Positions 16,397-25,475 of a stretch of DNA of 64,000 nt are shown here, piece by piece; positions within the stretch are counted from its first letter, which is position 1; each line of letters opens with the position of its first letter. This DNA is from Microlunatus speluncae (GTDB lineage Bacteria; Actinomycetota; Actinomycetes; Propionibacteriales; Propionibacteriaceae), in assembly GCF_009299835.1 (NCBI RefSeq), contig NZ_VKCZ01000013.1:62001-126000 (forward strand), written 5' to 3'. The notes under the pieces were generated by a model. The model did no database searches and was not told where the DNA came from. It saw only the letters and a program-made list of their open reading frames with translations. The position numbers and the translations under genes were made by a program.

Positions 16397-17899
16397 TCAA
16401 CTGTTCGAACCGTCGGCCGCGCACCAGATAGCGCGGGCGAACGGCCCGGACCCAAGATCATGAGTGCCGGAAGAGTTGGTGAGCTGGTAGTCGCCGTGCG
16501 GTGATCGGAAGATCATCGTCCCCGGCTCGGGTTGTCGTCGTTGCCACCCGCCATGGGTCACCGCTCGGTGCTCCCGCTTGGCCAACGGGGCGAGCTTCTC
16601 GATGCCGGTCTGGCCCGGCGGACCGCCCTCATCCATCACCCGGTACGGCCTGCAGTGATCAAGCTCCAACCCGCCCGTTGCGGTCGACCACGGGAAGGCG
16701 CTGCCCGGTCGGGCGTAGCGAAGGTAGCGTTTGTGCCGGTCCGGGATCTCGTAGGCATCGACCGGTGCCGGCGGATCGTTCAGATCGATCACCGGGACCA
16801 CCTTCACCCGATCATGACCGAGCCAGTCGCGCACCACCCCCAGGGTGGTGGGCCCGATCCCGGGCACCCGACAGATCCCGAAACCGGACTCCAACGACTC
16901 CGCCGCGAGGTGCACGACCAAGGTCGAGGTCGGGACCAATCGGGCCGGGTCCAACGTCTTCACCAGGTGCTCGATCGCCGCCTTGAAGATCGCCGCTTCG
17001 ACGTCGATGATCTTGACCGGCTCGTCCCGCAGGGAAGGATGCAGCTCGGACTCCTCGACCGGCTCCCCGGGATCCTCGTCCGCGACCGGCTGGACAGCCG
17101 CGGCGAACTCCTCGCCGAACAGGTCGGGCTGGCGGTGCTTCGCCAGAATCCGGGTCGCCTCGAGTTCGTTGCCCAGCAAGGCCAGAGCGGCAGCTCGCCG
17201 CTCATCGTCGCTGCCGCTGTCGGCCGGAAGCGCGTCGGCGATCTCCTGGATCCGGGCGTAGAGCCGGATCGCAGCGGCAGGCTCGAGCCGTCCGAAGATC
17301 GCTTTCAAACCTTCATCACTGGTCTGCGAGAGCCACACGCCGAGCTGACTCTTCCGCTCCGCCGCCCGTCGCTCGACCCCTTCGGCATCGACCCGTGCGA
17401 GCGAAGCCTCGGCCCGGTTCTGCAGTTTCTGGAAGCCGACCAGGCCGGCCAGGCCTGCAACGTCGGAATCCACCTGCAAAGCCTGCTCCTGGGTCAGGTG
17501 ATGGGTCAGTCGGGCCAGGCTGCGAGCCTGCCACCCCTCGACCTCGCACAGCATGACCTTTTCCCACACCAGCGGAAGCCGGTGCCGGACGTCCAGCACC
17601 TCACCCACGAACCTGGTGCAGGAAGTTTCGCCCTTCTTGATCTTGACGGCCAACTCGACCAGAGCAAGATCATTGACCTCGGGCGTGCCTTCGCCGCCAG
17701 GCCGCACTCCACGCGGCCCACCCAGCAACTTCAGTTCGTCAGGATGGATCGAATCGGCCGAGTTCGCGTCGGCCCACGCCGCGGTCCAGGCCAGCAACTC
17801 GTTCTCCGCCTCGACCCGGGCCCGCACCGCCGCCCCGGCAGCCTTGAGGATGTCGTCGGTCCCGTACCCGACAACTCTCGCCTCCAGCGACTCGAACAT
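16397..17899 (-). CDS. DUF222 / HNH endonuclease-domain protein (13E12-repeat type)
   Basis: 500 aa. The N-terminal helical DUF222 region (MFESLEARVV...) is followed by a C-terminal HNH-like zone, LELDHCRPY...GIEKLAPLAKREHRAVTHGGW. In this family the HNH part normally has Asn before LxPL and a Cys or second His pair; here Lys and Ala stand at those positions, so nuclease activity is doubtful. These genes are multicopy in actinobacteria and their role is unclear. ATG 17899 is chosen over an ATG ten codons earlier because TATAAT lies seven bases before it, giving a leaderless mRNA. Confidence 0.8.
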   Translation of the reverse strand: MFESLEARVVGYGTDDILKAAGAAVRARVEAENELLAWTAAWADANSADSIHPDELKLLGGPRGVRPGGEGTPEVNDLALVELAVKIKKGETSCTRFVGEVLDVRHRLPLVWEKVMLCEVEGWQARSLARLTHHLTQEQALQVDSDVAGLAGLVGFQKLQNRAEASLARVDAEGVERRAAERKSQLGVWLSQTSDEGLKAIFGRLEPAAAIRLYARIQEIADALPADSGSDDERRAAALALLGNELEATRILAKHRQPDLFGEEFAAAVQPVADEDPGEPVEESELHPSLRDEPVKIIDVEAAIFKAAIEHLVKTLDPARLVPTSTLVVHLAAESLESGFGICRVPGIGPTTLGVVRDWLGHDRVKVVPVIDLNDPPAPVDAYEIPDRHKRYLRYARPGSAFPWSTATGGLELDHCRPYRVMDEGGPPGQTGIEKLAPLAKREHRAVTHGGWQRRQPEPGTMIFRSPHGDYQLTNSSGTHDLGSGPFARAIWCAADGSNS

Positions 17900-17912
17900 G
17901 TGTTCTATTATA
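17900..17912 (-). promoter_or_regulatory. Leaderless promoter of the DUF222 gene (TATAAT, 7 bases, ATG)
   Basis: A perfect TATAAT on the minus strand (17907-17912) stands seven bases before ATG 17899. No convincing -35 at normal spacing was seen. Confidence 0.65.
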
Positions 17913-17958
17913 CTCGAGATGACCCACAATCGCTGTCATACAAGGAAAAGGCAGCGGT

Positions 17959-18042
17959 CTATCTCTGAGGCAGCAGCTGTGCGATATCGGGCTTCTTCAG
18001 CAGCCCGACCGACGAGGAGACGATCAGCTCGTCGATGCGCAC
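17959..18042 (-). pseudogene. 27-codon remnant resembling a HAD-family hydrolase motif
   Basis: Between the YcaQ stop and the DUF222 promoter a minus-strand frame reads VRIDELIVSSSVGLLKKPDI then AQLLPQR and stop. The core IVSSSVGLLKKPD resembles the motif III region of HAD phosphatases (typically ISSEVGxxKPDP). Nothing else of such a gene remains on either side. It may be a decayed fragment, or chance; no start signal is visible. Confidence 0.3.
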
Positions 18043-18050
18043 TCGATCTC

Positions 18051-19265
18051 CTAGCCGGCCCGGCGGAGGGCGGCGGCGAGGTTGCCGCGGCCGGTGATCT
18101 TGATCGAGTCGAGTTGCAGCCAGTCGCGCAGCAGGGCCAGTTCGGCGGCGAGTTCGCTCGCCACGTGGCCGGGGTCGCGGCCCGGCTCGACGTACGCGCT
18201 CTGGACGAGCAGGGTGCTGCGGTCCCGATCGGCCTTCAGGTCACACCGGCCGACCAGGTCGTCACCGAGCAGGAACGGCAGCACGTAGTAGCCGTAGACC
18301 CGTTGCTCGGCCGGCACGTACAGCTGTTTCGCGATCGGGTTGGTGAACCCGAAGCACGGCTGCGCCGAAGCACGGAGGAGGGAGTCGAACGGCGACAGCA
18401 GGGCACGCGCGCGCAGGGAGCGCGGCAGCCTGACGCCGGGGACGACGTAGCCGGGGTCTCGCCAGCCTTCGACGGTGACCCGAGTGAGCTGGCCCTCCTC
18501 GACGAGCTCGCCGAGCAGCCTCGGCAACGGCACCTTGATCACCTTTCCGTCCGGCTGCCGGATCCGGAAGCTGGTCAGCCCGAGGTAGTCGCGCAGACCC
18601 CGCCCGGTGCTGATGCCGACGGCCAGTGCCGAACGGTGCAGCAGTTCCTTCTGCGCCTCATCGGCGGGCGGGGCCGGCGCGTCCAGGAACTCCCGCGGAA
18701 CGACCCGCTCGACGAGGTCGTAAACCCGCGTGAAGCCGCGGCGCCCGGCGACCGCGAGCTGGCCGCACTCGAGCAGCGCCTCCAGCGCCTGCTTGCCCTT
18801 GCTCCAACCCCACCATTTCCCGGTCCGGCCGCCTCCCTCGGTCAGGTCGCCGACGGCCAGCGGGCCCCGCTCGGCGATCTCGTCGTAGACCGCCCGCACA
18901 TGATCATGGTCGGCCACCGGCCCGCCCAGCGAGTAGGTGCGCCCGGTCTGCATCATGATCATCCGGTGCCGCAGCAGCGGGAACAGCTCGACCGGCAGCA
19001 GGCAGGAGGCGTGGCTCCAGCACTCGAACAGTTCGTGCCGACGATAGGTGAGCCGGTCGAGCGAATCCTGCGGGTACGGCCCGAGCCGCGAGTAGACCGG
19101 AAGGTAATGGGACCGGATCAGCACGTTGACCGAGTCGAGTTGCAGCGCGAGCACCCGGCGGGCGATCTTGCGGACGCCGTCGAGGGTCGGCCGGACCGGT
19201 CGGGCCCGGCCGAAGCCTTGCGCGGCCAGGGCGATGCGCCGAGCCTCCACGCTCGAGATCTCCAT
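18051..19265 (-). CDS. ycaQ: YcaQ/AlkX-type interstrand-crosslink DNA glycosylase
   Basis: 404 aa of the winged-helix HTH_42 family. The catalytic QxD signature of YcaQ-type glycosylases appears in ALQLDSVNVL (QLD, residues about 42-44), followed by RSHYLPVYSRLGPY, typical of the family. Such enzymes excise alkylated bases and unhook interstrand crosslinks made by nitrogen-mustard-like agents; the AlkZ subgroup has QxQ and protects against azinomycin. The QLD form favours the general repair type. It begins nine bases after the last gene of the sugar-utilisation operon and could be read with it. Confidence 0.88.
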   Translation of the reverse strand: MEISSVEARRIALAAQGFGRARPVRPTLDGVRKIARRVLALQLDSVNVLIRSHYLPVYSRLGPYPQDSLDRLTYRRHELFECWSHASCLLPVELFPLLRHRMIMMQTGRTYSLGGPVADHDHVRAVYDEIAERGPLAVGDLTEGGGRTGKWWGWSKGKQALEALLECGQLAVAGRRGFTRVYDLVERVVPREFLDAPAPPADEAQKELLHRSALAVGISTGRGLRDYLGLTSFRIRQPDGKVIKVPLPRLLGELVEEGQLTRVTVEGWRDPGYVVPGVRLPRSLRARALLSPFDSLLRASAQPCFGFTNPIAKQLYVPAEQRVYGYYVLPFLLGDDLVGRCDLKADRDRSTLLVQSAYVEPGRDPGHVASELAAELALLRDWLQLDSIKITGRGNLAAALRRAG

Positions 19266-19274
19266 CAGAGCACG

Positions 19275-21326
19275 TTAGCGCCCGGCGCCGACACCATCAG
19301 CTTGCTCGAGCCGCAGCGCGTTCCACAACGGCAGCGCGATCACCCAGGACGGGTTCCAGGTGTTGCTCGCACCCCGCTGCTGCCAGTCGGTGACGAAGAA
19401 CGCCTCACCCTGCTCCCCCACGACGTCGAAGCCCCAGTCGCCCGGACGCCGGCAGATCCCCTGCCGCAGGGCCGTGTCGATCCCCTCGGCCCAGATCCGG
19501 AAATGATCATGACCGGTCAGCCCGCCGAGCCGCCACAGCTCGTAGGTCGGGAAGAACACGTCCAGGTGATGGTTCTGCACGCTGACCCCGGGCCAGCCGG
19601 CCGCCGTGAAGCCGCGCCGGGCCAGCGTGCTGTCCACGTCGAAACGCGGCGACCAGTGATAGACCCAGCTCAGCAGCCATTCGGTCGCCTCGGTGGCCCG
19701 ATCCAGATAGCAGCGGTCGCCGGTCAGGTCGAAGAGTTCGAGGCAGAACCGCAGCCAGTAGAGCCCGGCCTCCTTGTCTTCGCAGGCCGCGTCCAGGGTG
19801 GCGTGGGAGTACGGGCGATCGAAGGCCGGGCCGGGCAGCGCGTGATAGGCGTCGCCGAGCTCCCGGGCCCGATCGAGGAACTCCGGCCGGCCGCTCAGCC
19901 GGTAGGCGGCGGCCACCGCGTGCGCGGCCGGGACGCCGGCGGCACTCGGCGTCGCCGGTACGGGCTCGCCGGCCGGCGTCCAGCCGAGCGGGACCAGCCC
20001 GCCGACCAGGCGGTCGCCGACGAACTCCGCACCACTGATCACGGCGTCACTCCAGGACCGCGGCACCGAAAGACCATGATCACCGAACAGCCGGATCACA
20101 TCGGCCAGGTCGCACAGGCTCTCCCCGTGGGCTCGGGCGAAGATCAGCTCGGCGCCGAACCGGCTCGCCCCGATCCAGTTCCGGTCGTCGTGGACATAGC
20201 CGGTGTAGCGCAGGCCGGGCACCGCGGCCGGCGACTCGGCGACGTAGAAGTCGATCACTCGGCGGCAACGATCGATCCGCTCCGCCGGAGCCACGCCGCT
20301 CGGATGATCACGCAGCCCGAGGATCGCGTCACACCAGGCGAGCCGCAGGCACTGCCCGGTCCAGCCGTAGCTGAAGTCACGATCCGGGCGGCGCTTGGGG
20401 CCGGTCCGGTTCCTCGGCTCGCCCCAGGCCGGGAACTTGAGGTAGCCGGCGACCGGGCCGTCGGCGTACCAGCGCGCATCCAGGGCCGCCGCCTTCAACG
20501 CGATGGCGGCCCGCCGCCCGGCCGGGTCGGCCGGTGGTGGCGGCCACAGCTCCCGACCGGCCCGGGTCAATGCGACGAACCCACGCCCGGGTGCCGGCAG
20601 CCGGCCCCACTCCAGCAGCAGCTTGCGGGTGATCACCGCGCCCGGCTCGAGGGTGCGATAGCCCCGCGGGTTGGGCGCGGTCGTCGCCTTGTGCACGTAG
20701 TCGAGATCGGATTCCCCGTCGAACATGATCACGCCCGAGGCGGCGATCAGGGTGCCCGACTCGGCCCCGATGGTGTCGTAGCCGACGCGTCCGGTCTCGT
20801 CGACGGTCGGCTCGGGGCGGCCGATGATCATGACGTAACGGCAGTCGGTCGGTTCCACGCACACCGCCGGAATCGGCAGCCGGTCCTCTCCCGTGACGAA
20901 CCCTCCGCGGCCGACGTGGGGCACGGTCCGGGCCGGATCGGCCGACGGGTTGTCGTGCTGGATCACCTGCGGCATGGTGACCCGTGAGCCCGGCGGCCCC
21001 ACGGTCAGTTGCACGCCGACCGCACAGTCCACCAAGGCTGTGGTCCCGCTGTTGGTCCAGCTCAGGTCGAGCGCCAGCCGACCGTGCTCGGCCCGGAAGG
21101 TGAGCTCGACCGCCAGTTCAGCCAGCCCGGCGGTGATCACGATCCGTTCCCGGTCCATGATCACCCGCTGCTGCCGCAGCCCGGGCCAACGCCGTCGCCA
21201 GGGGCGGCCGGTCGACACGAACAGGACGTCGTCGAGCACGCCGGCCCAGACCGGGCCGTCGTCGCCGAGCAACCGCAGCCCGACCCCCGGCCGGTCCGGA
21301 TCGACGGCGACCAGCCGGCTCAGCAT
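19275..21326 (-). CDS. Unclassified (alpha/alpha)6-barrel glycan-active enzyme
   Basis: 683 aa. The first 260 residues are beta-rich; the rest has repeated helix pairs with conserved acidic and aromatic residues (KFPAWGEP, YSHATLDAACEDKEAGLYWLRF, WLLSWVYHWSPRFD, SVQNHHLDVFFPTYELW), as in (alpha/alpha)6-barrel hydrolases or lyases. No CAZy family could be assigned by eye. There is no signal peptide. Its ATG overlaps the end of the preceding gene by seven bases, and it is the last enzyme gene of the minus-strand operon, so it probably acts on an imported oligosaccharide. Confidence 0.65.
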   Translation of the reverse strand: MLSRLVAVDPDRPGVGLRLLGDDGPVWAGVLDDVLFVSTGRPWRRRWPGLRQQRVIMDRERIVITAGLAELAVELTFRAEHGRLALDLSWTNSGTTALVDCAVGVQLTVGPPGSRVTMPQVIQHDNPSADPARTVPHVGRGGFVTGEDRLPIPAVCVEPTDCRYVMIIGRPEPTVDETGRVGYDTIGAESGTLIAASGVIMFDGESDLDYVHKATTAPNPRGYRTLEPGAVITRKLLLEWGRLPAPGRGFVALTRAGRELWPPPPADPAGRRAAIALKAAALDARWYADGPVAGYLKFPAWGEPRNRTGPKRRPDRDFSYGWTGQCLRLAWCDAILGLRDHPSGVAPAERIDRCRRVIDFYVAESPAAVPGLRYTGYVHDDRNWIGASRFGAELIFARAHGESLCDLADVIRLFGDHGLSVPRSWSDAVISGAEFVGDRLVGGLVPLGWTPAGEPVPATPSAAGVPAAHAVAAAYRLSGRPEFLDRARELGDAYHALPGPAFDRPYSHATLDAACEDKEAGLYWLRFCLELFDLTGDRCYLDRATEATEWLLSWVYHWSPRFDVDSTLARRGFTAAGWPGVSVQNHHLDVFFPTYELWRLGGLTGHDHFRIWAEGIDTALRQGICRRPGDWGFDVVGEQGEAFFVTDWQQRGASNTWNPSWVIALPLWNALRLEQADGVGAGR

Positions 21327-22810
21327 CGGGTCACGCGGATCGCGTGATAGAGCCGCGGCGGCAGCGACACCGTGAAGCGTCCGCTGTCGGACCGCAGCAC
21401 CTCCTCGATCGTCAGGTCCCAGGTGTTGATCACTTCGACCCGGTACGCGCCGTCCGGCAGCTCGAACGACCGACTGCGGAACCGGTGGGCGCCGAGATAC
21501 TGCAAGTAGTACTCCCCCGGGATGCCGAGCGTCGACGCGTCCGGCCGCAGCCGCAGGTAGCGTGGATCGCCCGGGACGTCGGCCAGGACCTGTCGCAGGA
21601 ACGCCAACCGGGGCAGCGATTCGCCGCGCAGCTCACCGCCGTTCGCCCACCAGGGACCAAGATCGGGATGCCTCGGCAGGAACCACTCCCCATGGGCCGC
21701 AAATCCACCGCGGACCGCCGTTTCCCAGGCATGCAACACCACCTCCTCCGCGGTCAGGCTTCCGACGGGATCCCCGACCGGCTCAGGGCGAGGCCCAACC
21801 CCGCGCCCTGAGCCGGTGGGGCAACCCGCCTGTTCGTTCCCTGAGCCAGTCGAAGGGCAAGGTGATGATCCCGCGACGGCTACCGGGCGCGATCTGACCT
21901 GCCCTTCGACAGGCTCAGGGAACGAAGTGGCCGTCGGCTCAGGGAACGAGAGGACCGGGGCGTCGCCCTCCAGGACGGCTCCGTCCATGATCACCGGTTT
22001 GGCGAAGTTGTCGTTGAGGGTCGAGCTGGAGCGGGCGTGATCGGTGCGGACGCTGCAGTGGCTGATCCGGCGGTCGCCGAAGTCGAAGCCGGGGTCGGCG
22101 TGCACGGTGCAGAGCCGGTGCCCGTGATCATGCTCGGCCAGCAGCCGCAGCGCCTCGTCCCAGCGGGCCGGTTCGATGCCGGACCGGTCGGCATCGGTGG
22201 CCAGACACCAGGAGACGTTGCGGAAGGCGGCGAACCGGGCGACCACCGCGCGCAGGTGATCGGACCAGCCGGGCCGATCCAGTGCTCGACCGTCGCCGAA
22301 GATCACCAGCTCGGCCTGCAGGCCGACTTCGTGCAGGGCGGTGATCGCCCACTCGACCCGGTCCAGCTCGCTGTCGTCCGGCCACCCGGTCTCGTCGGGC
22401 GGCAGGACGGACTGCCGCACCGCGGTGATCGGCGAACTCCGCAGGGCGTCCAGGGTCTGCTGCCGGACCGGCTCCGGCTGCCGGTGCCACCAGAGCGCGG
22501 TCGTCGGCAACGGAACGTGGGCGGTCCCGTCGGCGTGCCGGAACCGGGTGCTGTCGACCTCGACCGGTCCATGATCACCGGCGGCGGCCGGGTCGCAGTC
22601 GAGGACGCCCTGGTCGATCGAGGCGCCCGCGGCGTCGATCACGACATAGGTCCAAGCACCCTCGTGATCCGGCGCGAACCGCGCCAGGGTCCGGTCACCG
22701 TGATGGAACATGTCCGCAACCGCTCGCCTCGCGCCGAGGCTGAAGATCACCGAAGCGGCGGCCGTGCCGGACAGGTCGAGCTCGGCCAGCTCCCAGCGCC
22801 GGACCCTCAT
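21320..22810 (-). CDS. Inactive paralogue of the neighbouring DUF5060/DUF4038 glycosidase, carrying a REP insertion
   Basis: 496 aa, clearly homologous to the upstream gene product along the whole length. At the acid/base position the neighbour has NVWWSMSNEFDFN; here it is NVSWCLATDADRS. At the nucleophile position PVLLDELGYEGD becomes PVIMDGAVLEGD. Both catalytic glutamates are therefore missing. Directly after the second site about 75 extra residues are encoded by REP sequence ([18 protein letters not shown]). The frame is intact and overlaps both neighbours (ATGA with the upstream gene). It may be a binding or regulatory pseudoenzyme, or a gene decaying without frameshift. Confidence 0.8.
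   Translation of the reverse strand: MRVRRWELAELDLSGTAAASVIFSLGARRAVADMFHHGDRTLARFAPDHEGAWTYVVIDAAGASIDQGVLDCDPAAAGDHGPVEVDSTRFRHADGTAHVPLPTTALWWHRQPEPVRQQTLDALRSSPITAVRQSVLPPDETGWPDDSELDRVEWAITALHEVGLQAELVIFGDGRALDRPGWSDHLRAVVARFAAFRNVSWCLATDADRSGIEPARWDEALRLLAEHDHGHRLCTVHADPGFDFGDRRISHCSVRTDHARSSSTLNDNFAKPVIMDGAVLEGDAPVLSFPEPTATSFPEPVEGQVRSRPVAVAGSSPCPSTGSGNEQAGCPTGSGRGVGPRPEPVGDPVGSLTAEEVVLHAWETAVRGGFAAHGEWFLPRHPDLGPWWANGGELRGESLPRLAFLRQVLADVPGDPRYLRLRPDASTLGIPGEYYLQYLGAHRFRSRSFELPDGAYRVEVINTWDLTIEEVLRSDSGRFTVSLPPRLYHAIRVTRC
21777..21817. repeat. REP-derived 14-bp hairpin inside the pseudo-glycosidase gene
   Basis: ACCGGCTCAGGGCG (21777-21790) and its perfect inverse (21804-21817) flank 13 bases. 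The GGCTCAGGG core is shared with the REP family; the ends differ. Confidence 0.75.
21835..21924. repeat. REP doublet inside a coding sequence, units 21835-21858 and 21901-21924
   Basis: A forward unit with one change (CCAGT) and a canonical inverse unit 42 bases later, plus a half unit at 21935-21950. All lie in frame in the pseudo-glycosidase gene. Confidence 0.9.
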
Positions 22811-24234
22811 CGGGCCCCCTCCGTCACCGGATCGACGCGGCGGATCCGTACCGCCAGCTCGGTCCGGCCGAGCGGGATCCGGCAGCGTCCGCTGAAGCGG
22901 CCGGGCAGCGCCTCGATCGTCATCGCCCAGGTGTCGATGAGCTCCACCCGGTGCTCGGCCTCGCCCAGGTCGAGCTCGTAGTAGTCCGGCCGCCGGTCGC
23001 CGAAGTAGTCCAGCCGGTATCCATGATCACGAGCCGCGATCCAGTCGGCCGGTCCCTCATCGATGATCCGGCGCAGGAAGGCGATCCGCTCCGGGCTCTC
23101 GCCGATCAAGGTGCCGCCGCTGGAGATCCAGCGGTGATCGGTGTCGACGAAGCACTCGCCGTGGCCGACGAAGCCGCCGGCGGTCATTCCCTCCCAGAAC
23201 CGCCGGGTGATCGTCTGTCCGGTCAGGTTGCCCCAACGCCGGTCGATGTCGCCCTCGTAGCCGAGCTCGTCCAGCAGCACCGGCTTCGGATGCTGCTCCC
23301 GCCACTCCCGGGTCAGCCGGGCATCCCAGTGCTGGATGCTCTGGTGCGTGGTCCACGGCTTGCCGAAGTCGTAGATCGACGCGTGCTCGAACATGGCGGT
23401 GCCGTTGTGGATCGAGGCCGGCCGCCGGTACGGATCGATCCGCTGCAGGTACTGCAGCAGCCGGTCCCAATCGATCATGGTCTTGGCCCGGTTGAAGTCG
23501 AACTCGTTCGACATCGACCACCACACGTTGCGGAAGGCTCCCAGCCGTGCCACCACATACCGGACCAGGAACCGGTCCTGCTCCGGCGTCAGGTTGTCGA
23601 CGCCCCAGTGGCCCTTGTCGTACGGGTGGAAGATGATCACATCGGCCTCGATCCCGAGCCGGAGCAGGTCGGCGATCCGGGCCTCGAAGTGGGCGAAGAA
23701 ATCCGGATCGAACCTGGCCGGATCGAGCTGCCCCGGCGTGTCCCCGACGAACGCGAGCCGGGGCGGGGTCATCGCGGCGGTCGGCAGCAGGCACATCCTG
23801 ACCTTGTTGAAGGGCGACGCGGCCAGCGATGCCAGCGTCCGCTGTTCGTGATCTTCGTCGCCGGTGTGGGTCCAGTGATAACAGGTGGTGCCGTATGACT
23901 CGTGCCGGGTCCCGTCCGCGTACTCGAACCGCCAGCCACCGACCACCCGGACCGGGCCGTGGTTCCCCGCCGCCGGCGGACCCACCTCGAACTCGCCGGT
24001 GAGGCCGGTCAGCTCCGCGGCCGAGCTCGCCGTGCGATACCACCAGCGGCCCTCCTGATCGGGCGAGAACCTGATCTTGTAGCTGCCATCGCCGTCATAG
24101 AAGCCGTCGACCACGACGATCCGGTTGCGGAACTGGAACTCGGCGGTCAGCTCGACGTCGACGAACGGATTCCCGTCGGCCGGACCGGCCAGCGTCAGCT
24201 CGAGGATCCCCCACCGCTCGACCTGCTCCACCAT
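22807..24234 (-). CDS. Glycoside hydrolase with DUF5060/DUF4038 (apiosidase-like) architecture
   Basis: 475 aa. An N-terminal beta-sandwich (about 1-90) precedes a TIM-barrel with the two glutamates expected of a retaining clan-A-type enzyme: SMSNEFDFN as acid/base and PVLLDELGYEGD as nucleophile; a small C-terminal beta domain closes the protein. The DUF4038 family includes apiosidases acting on pectin side chains; that link is by family only. The start ATG 24234 shares one base with the stop of the sialidase-like gene (TGATG), and its stop overlaps the next start (ATGA), so the genes are translationally coupled. Confidence 0.78.
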   Translation of the reverse strand: MVEQVERWGILELTLAGPADGNPFVDVELTAEFQFRNRIVVVDGFYDGDGSYKIRFSPDQEGRWWYRTASSAAELTGLTGEFEVGPPAAGNHGPVRVVGGWRFEYADGTRHESYGTTCYHWTHTGDEDHEQRTLASLAASPFNKVRMCLLPTAAMTPPRLAFVGDTPGQLDPARFDPDFFAHFEARIADLLRLGIEADVIIFHPYDKGHWGVDNLTPEQDRFLVRYVVARLGAFRNVWWSMSNEFDFNRAKTMIDWDRLLQYLQRIDPYRRPASIHNGTAMFEHASIYDFGKPWTTHQSIQHWDARLTREWREQHPKPVLLDELGYEGDIDRRWGNLTGQTITRRFWEGMTAGGFVGHGECFVDTDHRWISSGGTLIGESPERIAFLRRIIDEGPADWIAARDHGYRLDYFGDRRPDYYELDLGEAEHRVELIDTWAMTIEALPGRFSGRCRIPLGRTELAVRIRRVDPVTEGAR

Positions 24235-25298
24235 CAACCCGCCACCCAGTCGGGGTCGAAGCTGACGTGCTTGATCGCCTTGCGCAGATACGAATACGCG
24301 GCGTGCACCCGGCCGTCGGCGGTATGCAGCAGCGTCGGGTACGAGTAGCCGAGCGGGGCGTCGCGGTATTCGAGATCGGCCAGCTGCAGGTTGCGCCGGA
24401 TCGGCCAGGTCGCCCCGTCGTCCGCCGACAGGGCGAGGGTGAGCGGGGTCCGGACCGCCTTCTTCCGCGGCCGCTCCGGATCGCCGACCCAACGGAACTG
24501 ATCACGCTCCAGCGACGCATCGTTGAAGATCACCAGCAGCCGGCCGTCGGCCAGCCGGAGTTGCTGCACGGCGGAGTTGTTGTTGGCCAGTTCGATCCGC
24601 TCCGGGACGGTCCAGGTCAGCCCGAGGTCGGCCGAGGAGGCCGCGTAGATCCGGTCCGCGGCCCGGGAGCGGAACAGCGCCAGCAGGCTGCCGTCGGACC
24701 GCGGCACCACACTCGGCTGCACCCGGCCCAGGCTCTCCGGCACATCGTGCTCGGTCCACGTCGCGCCGCCGTCGCGGGTGATCGCGACCAGGCTGCGCTC
24801 CCCGTCCGGGGTGCACAGGTAGGACGGCAGCAGCCACGACCCGTCGGGCTGGAACAGCGGCGGGTTGCGCAGGAAGAACCCCGGTCCGGCGAACAGGACT
24901 CGCGGCTCGGACCAGGTCAGACCATGATCGGCCGAGGTCCGGGCCAGCACGTGCGCCGACTTCTGATCATGGGGTTCGTTCGAGGTGTGCAGCAGCCAGA
25001 CCGCCCCGTCCGGGGCGACGAACAACACCGGGTTCTGCTCCGACCGCTCCGGATCGGCGGCGATCAACTCCGGCTCGGTCCAGCTGTCGGTCCCGGCGGG
25101 CAACCGGGACACCACGATGTTGGTCCCCGGCTCCCCCTCCCCCGGCCCGTTGAACCAGGCGCAGAGCAGGTCGCCGTTGCCGGCCTCGGCCAGCGTCGCC
25201 GCATGGCTGTCGCCCGGATGCAGCACCGGCAACAACGCCTCGGTCAGTCCCTCGGGGCCCGGTCGCAGCCGTCCGTCGAAGCGTGGATCGCGTTCCAT
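24234..25298 (-). CDS. Sialidase-like six-bladed propeller protein (BNR/Asp-box)
   Basis: 354 aa with four Asp-box motifs of the form S-x-D-x-G-x-T-W: TSADHGLTW, TRDGGATW, SSADLGLTW and SADDGATW. The N-terminal arginine region (HPGDSHAATLAEAGNGDLLCAWF) fits the COG4692-type sialidase-like family common in polysaccharide loci. Activity on sialic acid is not implied; many members act on plant or unknown glycans. ATG 25298 has AGGAAGG upstream; the frame is open further, but only through a REP doublet. No signal peptide, so an intracellular substrate is likely. Confidence 0.8.
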   Translation of the reverse strand: MERDPRFDGRLRPGPEGLTEALLPVLHPGDSHAATLAEAGNGDLLCAWFNGPGEGEPGTNIVVSRLPAGTDSWTEPELIAADPERSEQNPVLFVAPDGAVWLLHTSNEPHDQKSAHVLARTSADHGLTWSEPRVLFAGPGFFLRNPPLFQPDGSWLLPSYLCTPDGERSLVAITRDGGATWTEHDVPESLGRVQPSVVPRSDGSLLALFRSRAADRIYAASSADLGLTWTVPERIELANNNSAVQQLRLADGRLLVIFNDASLERDQFRWVGDPERPRKKAVRTPLTLALSADDGATWPIRRNLQLADLEYRDAPLGYSYPTLLHTADGRVHAAYSYLRKAIKHVSFDPDWVAG

Positions 25299-25320
25299 CG
25301 TTCGCCTTCCTCTCTTGTTC

Positions 25321-25412
25321 CGTTCCCTGAGCCTGTCGAAGGGCCGGCCCGATCGAGCCTTCGGAGCCGATGCGCACACACCCGGCCTGCCCTTCGACAA
25401 GCTCAGGGAACG
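25321..25412. repeat. REP doublet between the ABC genes and the sialidase-like gene
   Basis: Forward unit 25321-25344 and inverse unit 25389-25412. It lies in the 177-bp gap, the largest inside the minus-strand operon, where it may stabilise upstream mRNA or attenuate downstream transcription. Confidence 0.92.
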
Positions 25413-25475
25413 AACACCCAAACCGCCACTCCATCGAACTCAGGAACGATCACCCGGATCGCCATGGCTCATCGA

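Noticed and set aside
24234..25421. Extended N-terminus for the sialidase-like protein
   Set aside because: The added residues ([19 protein letters not shown]) are translated REP units, and a good ribosome-binding site precedes the inner ATG at 25298.
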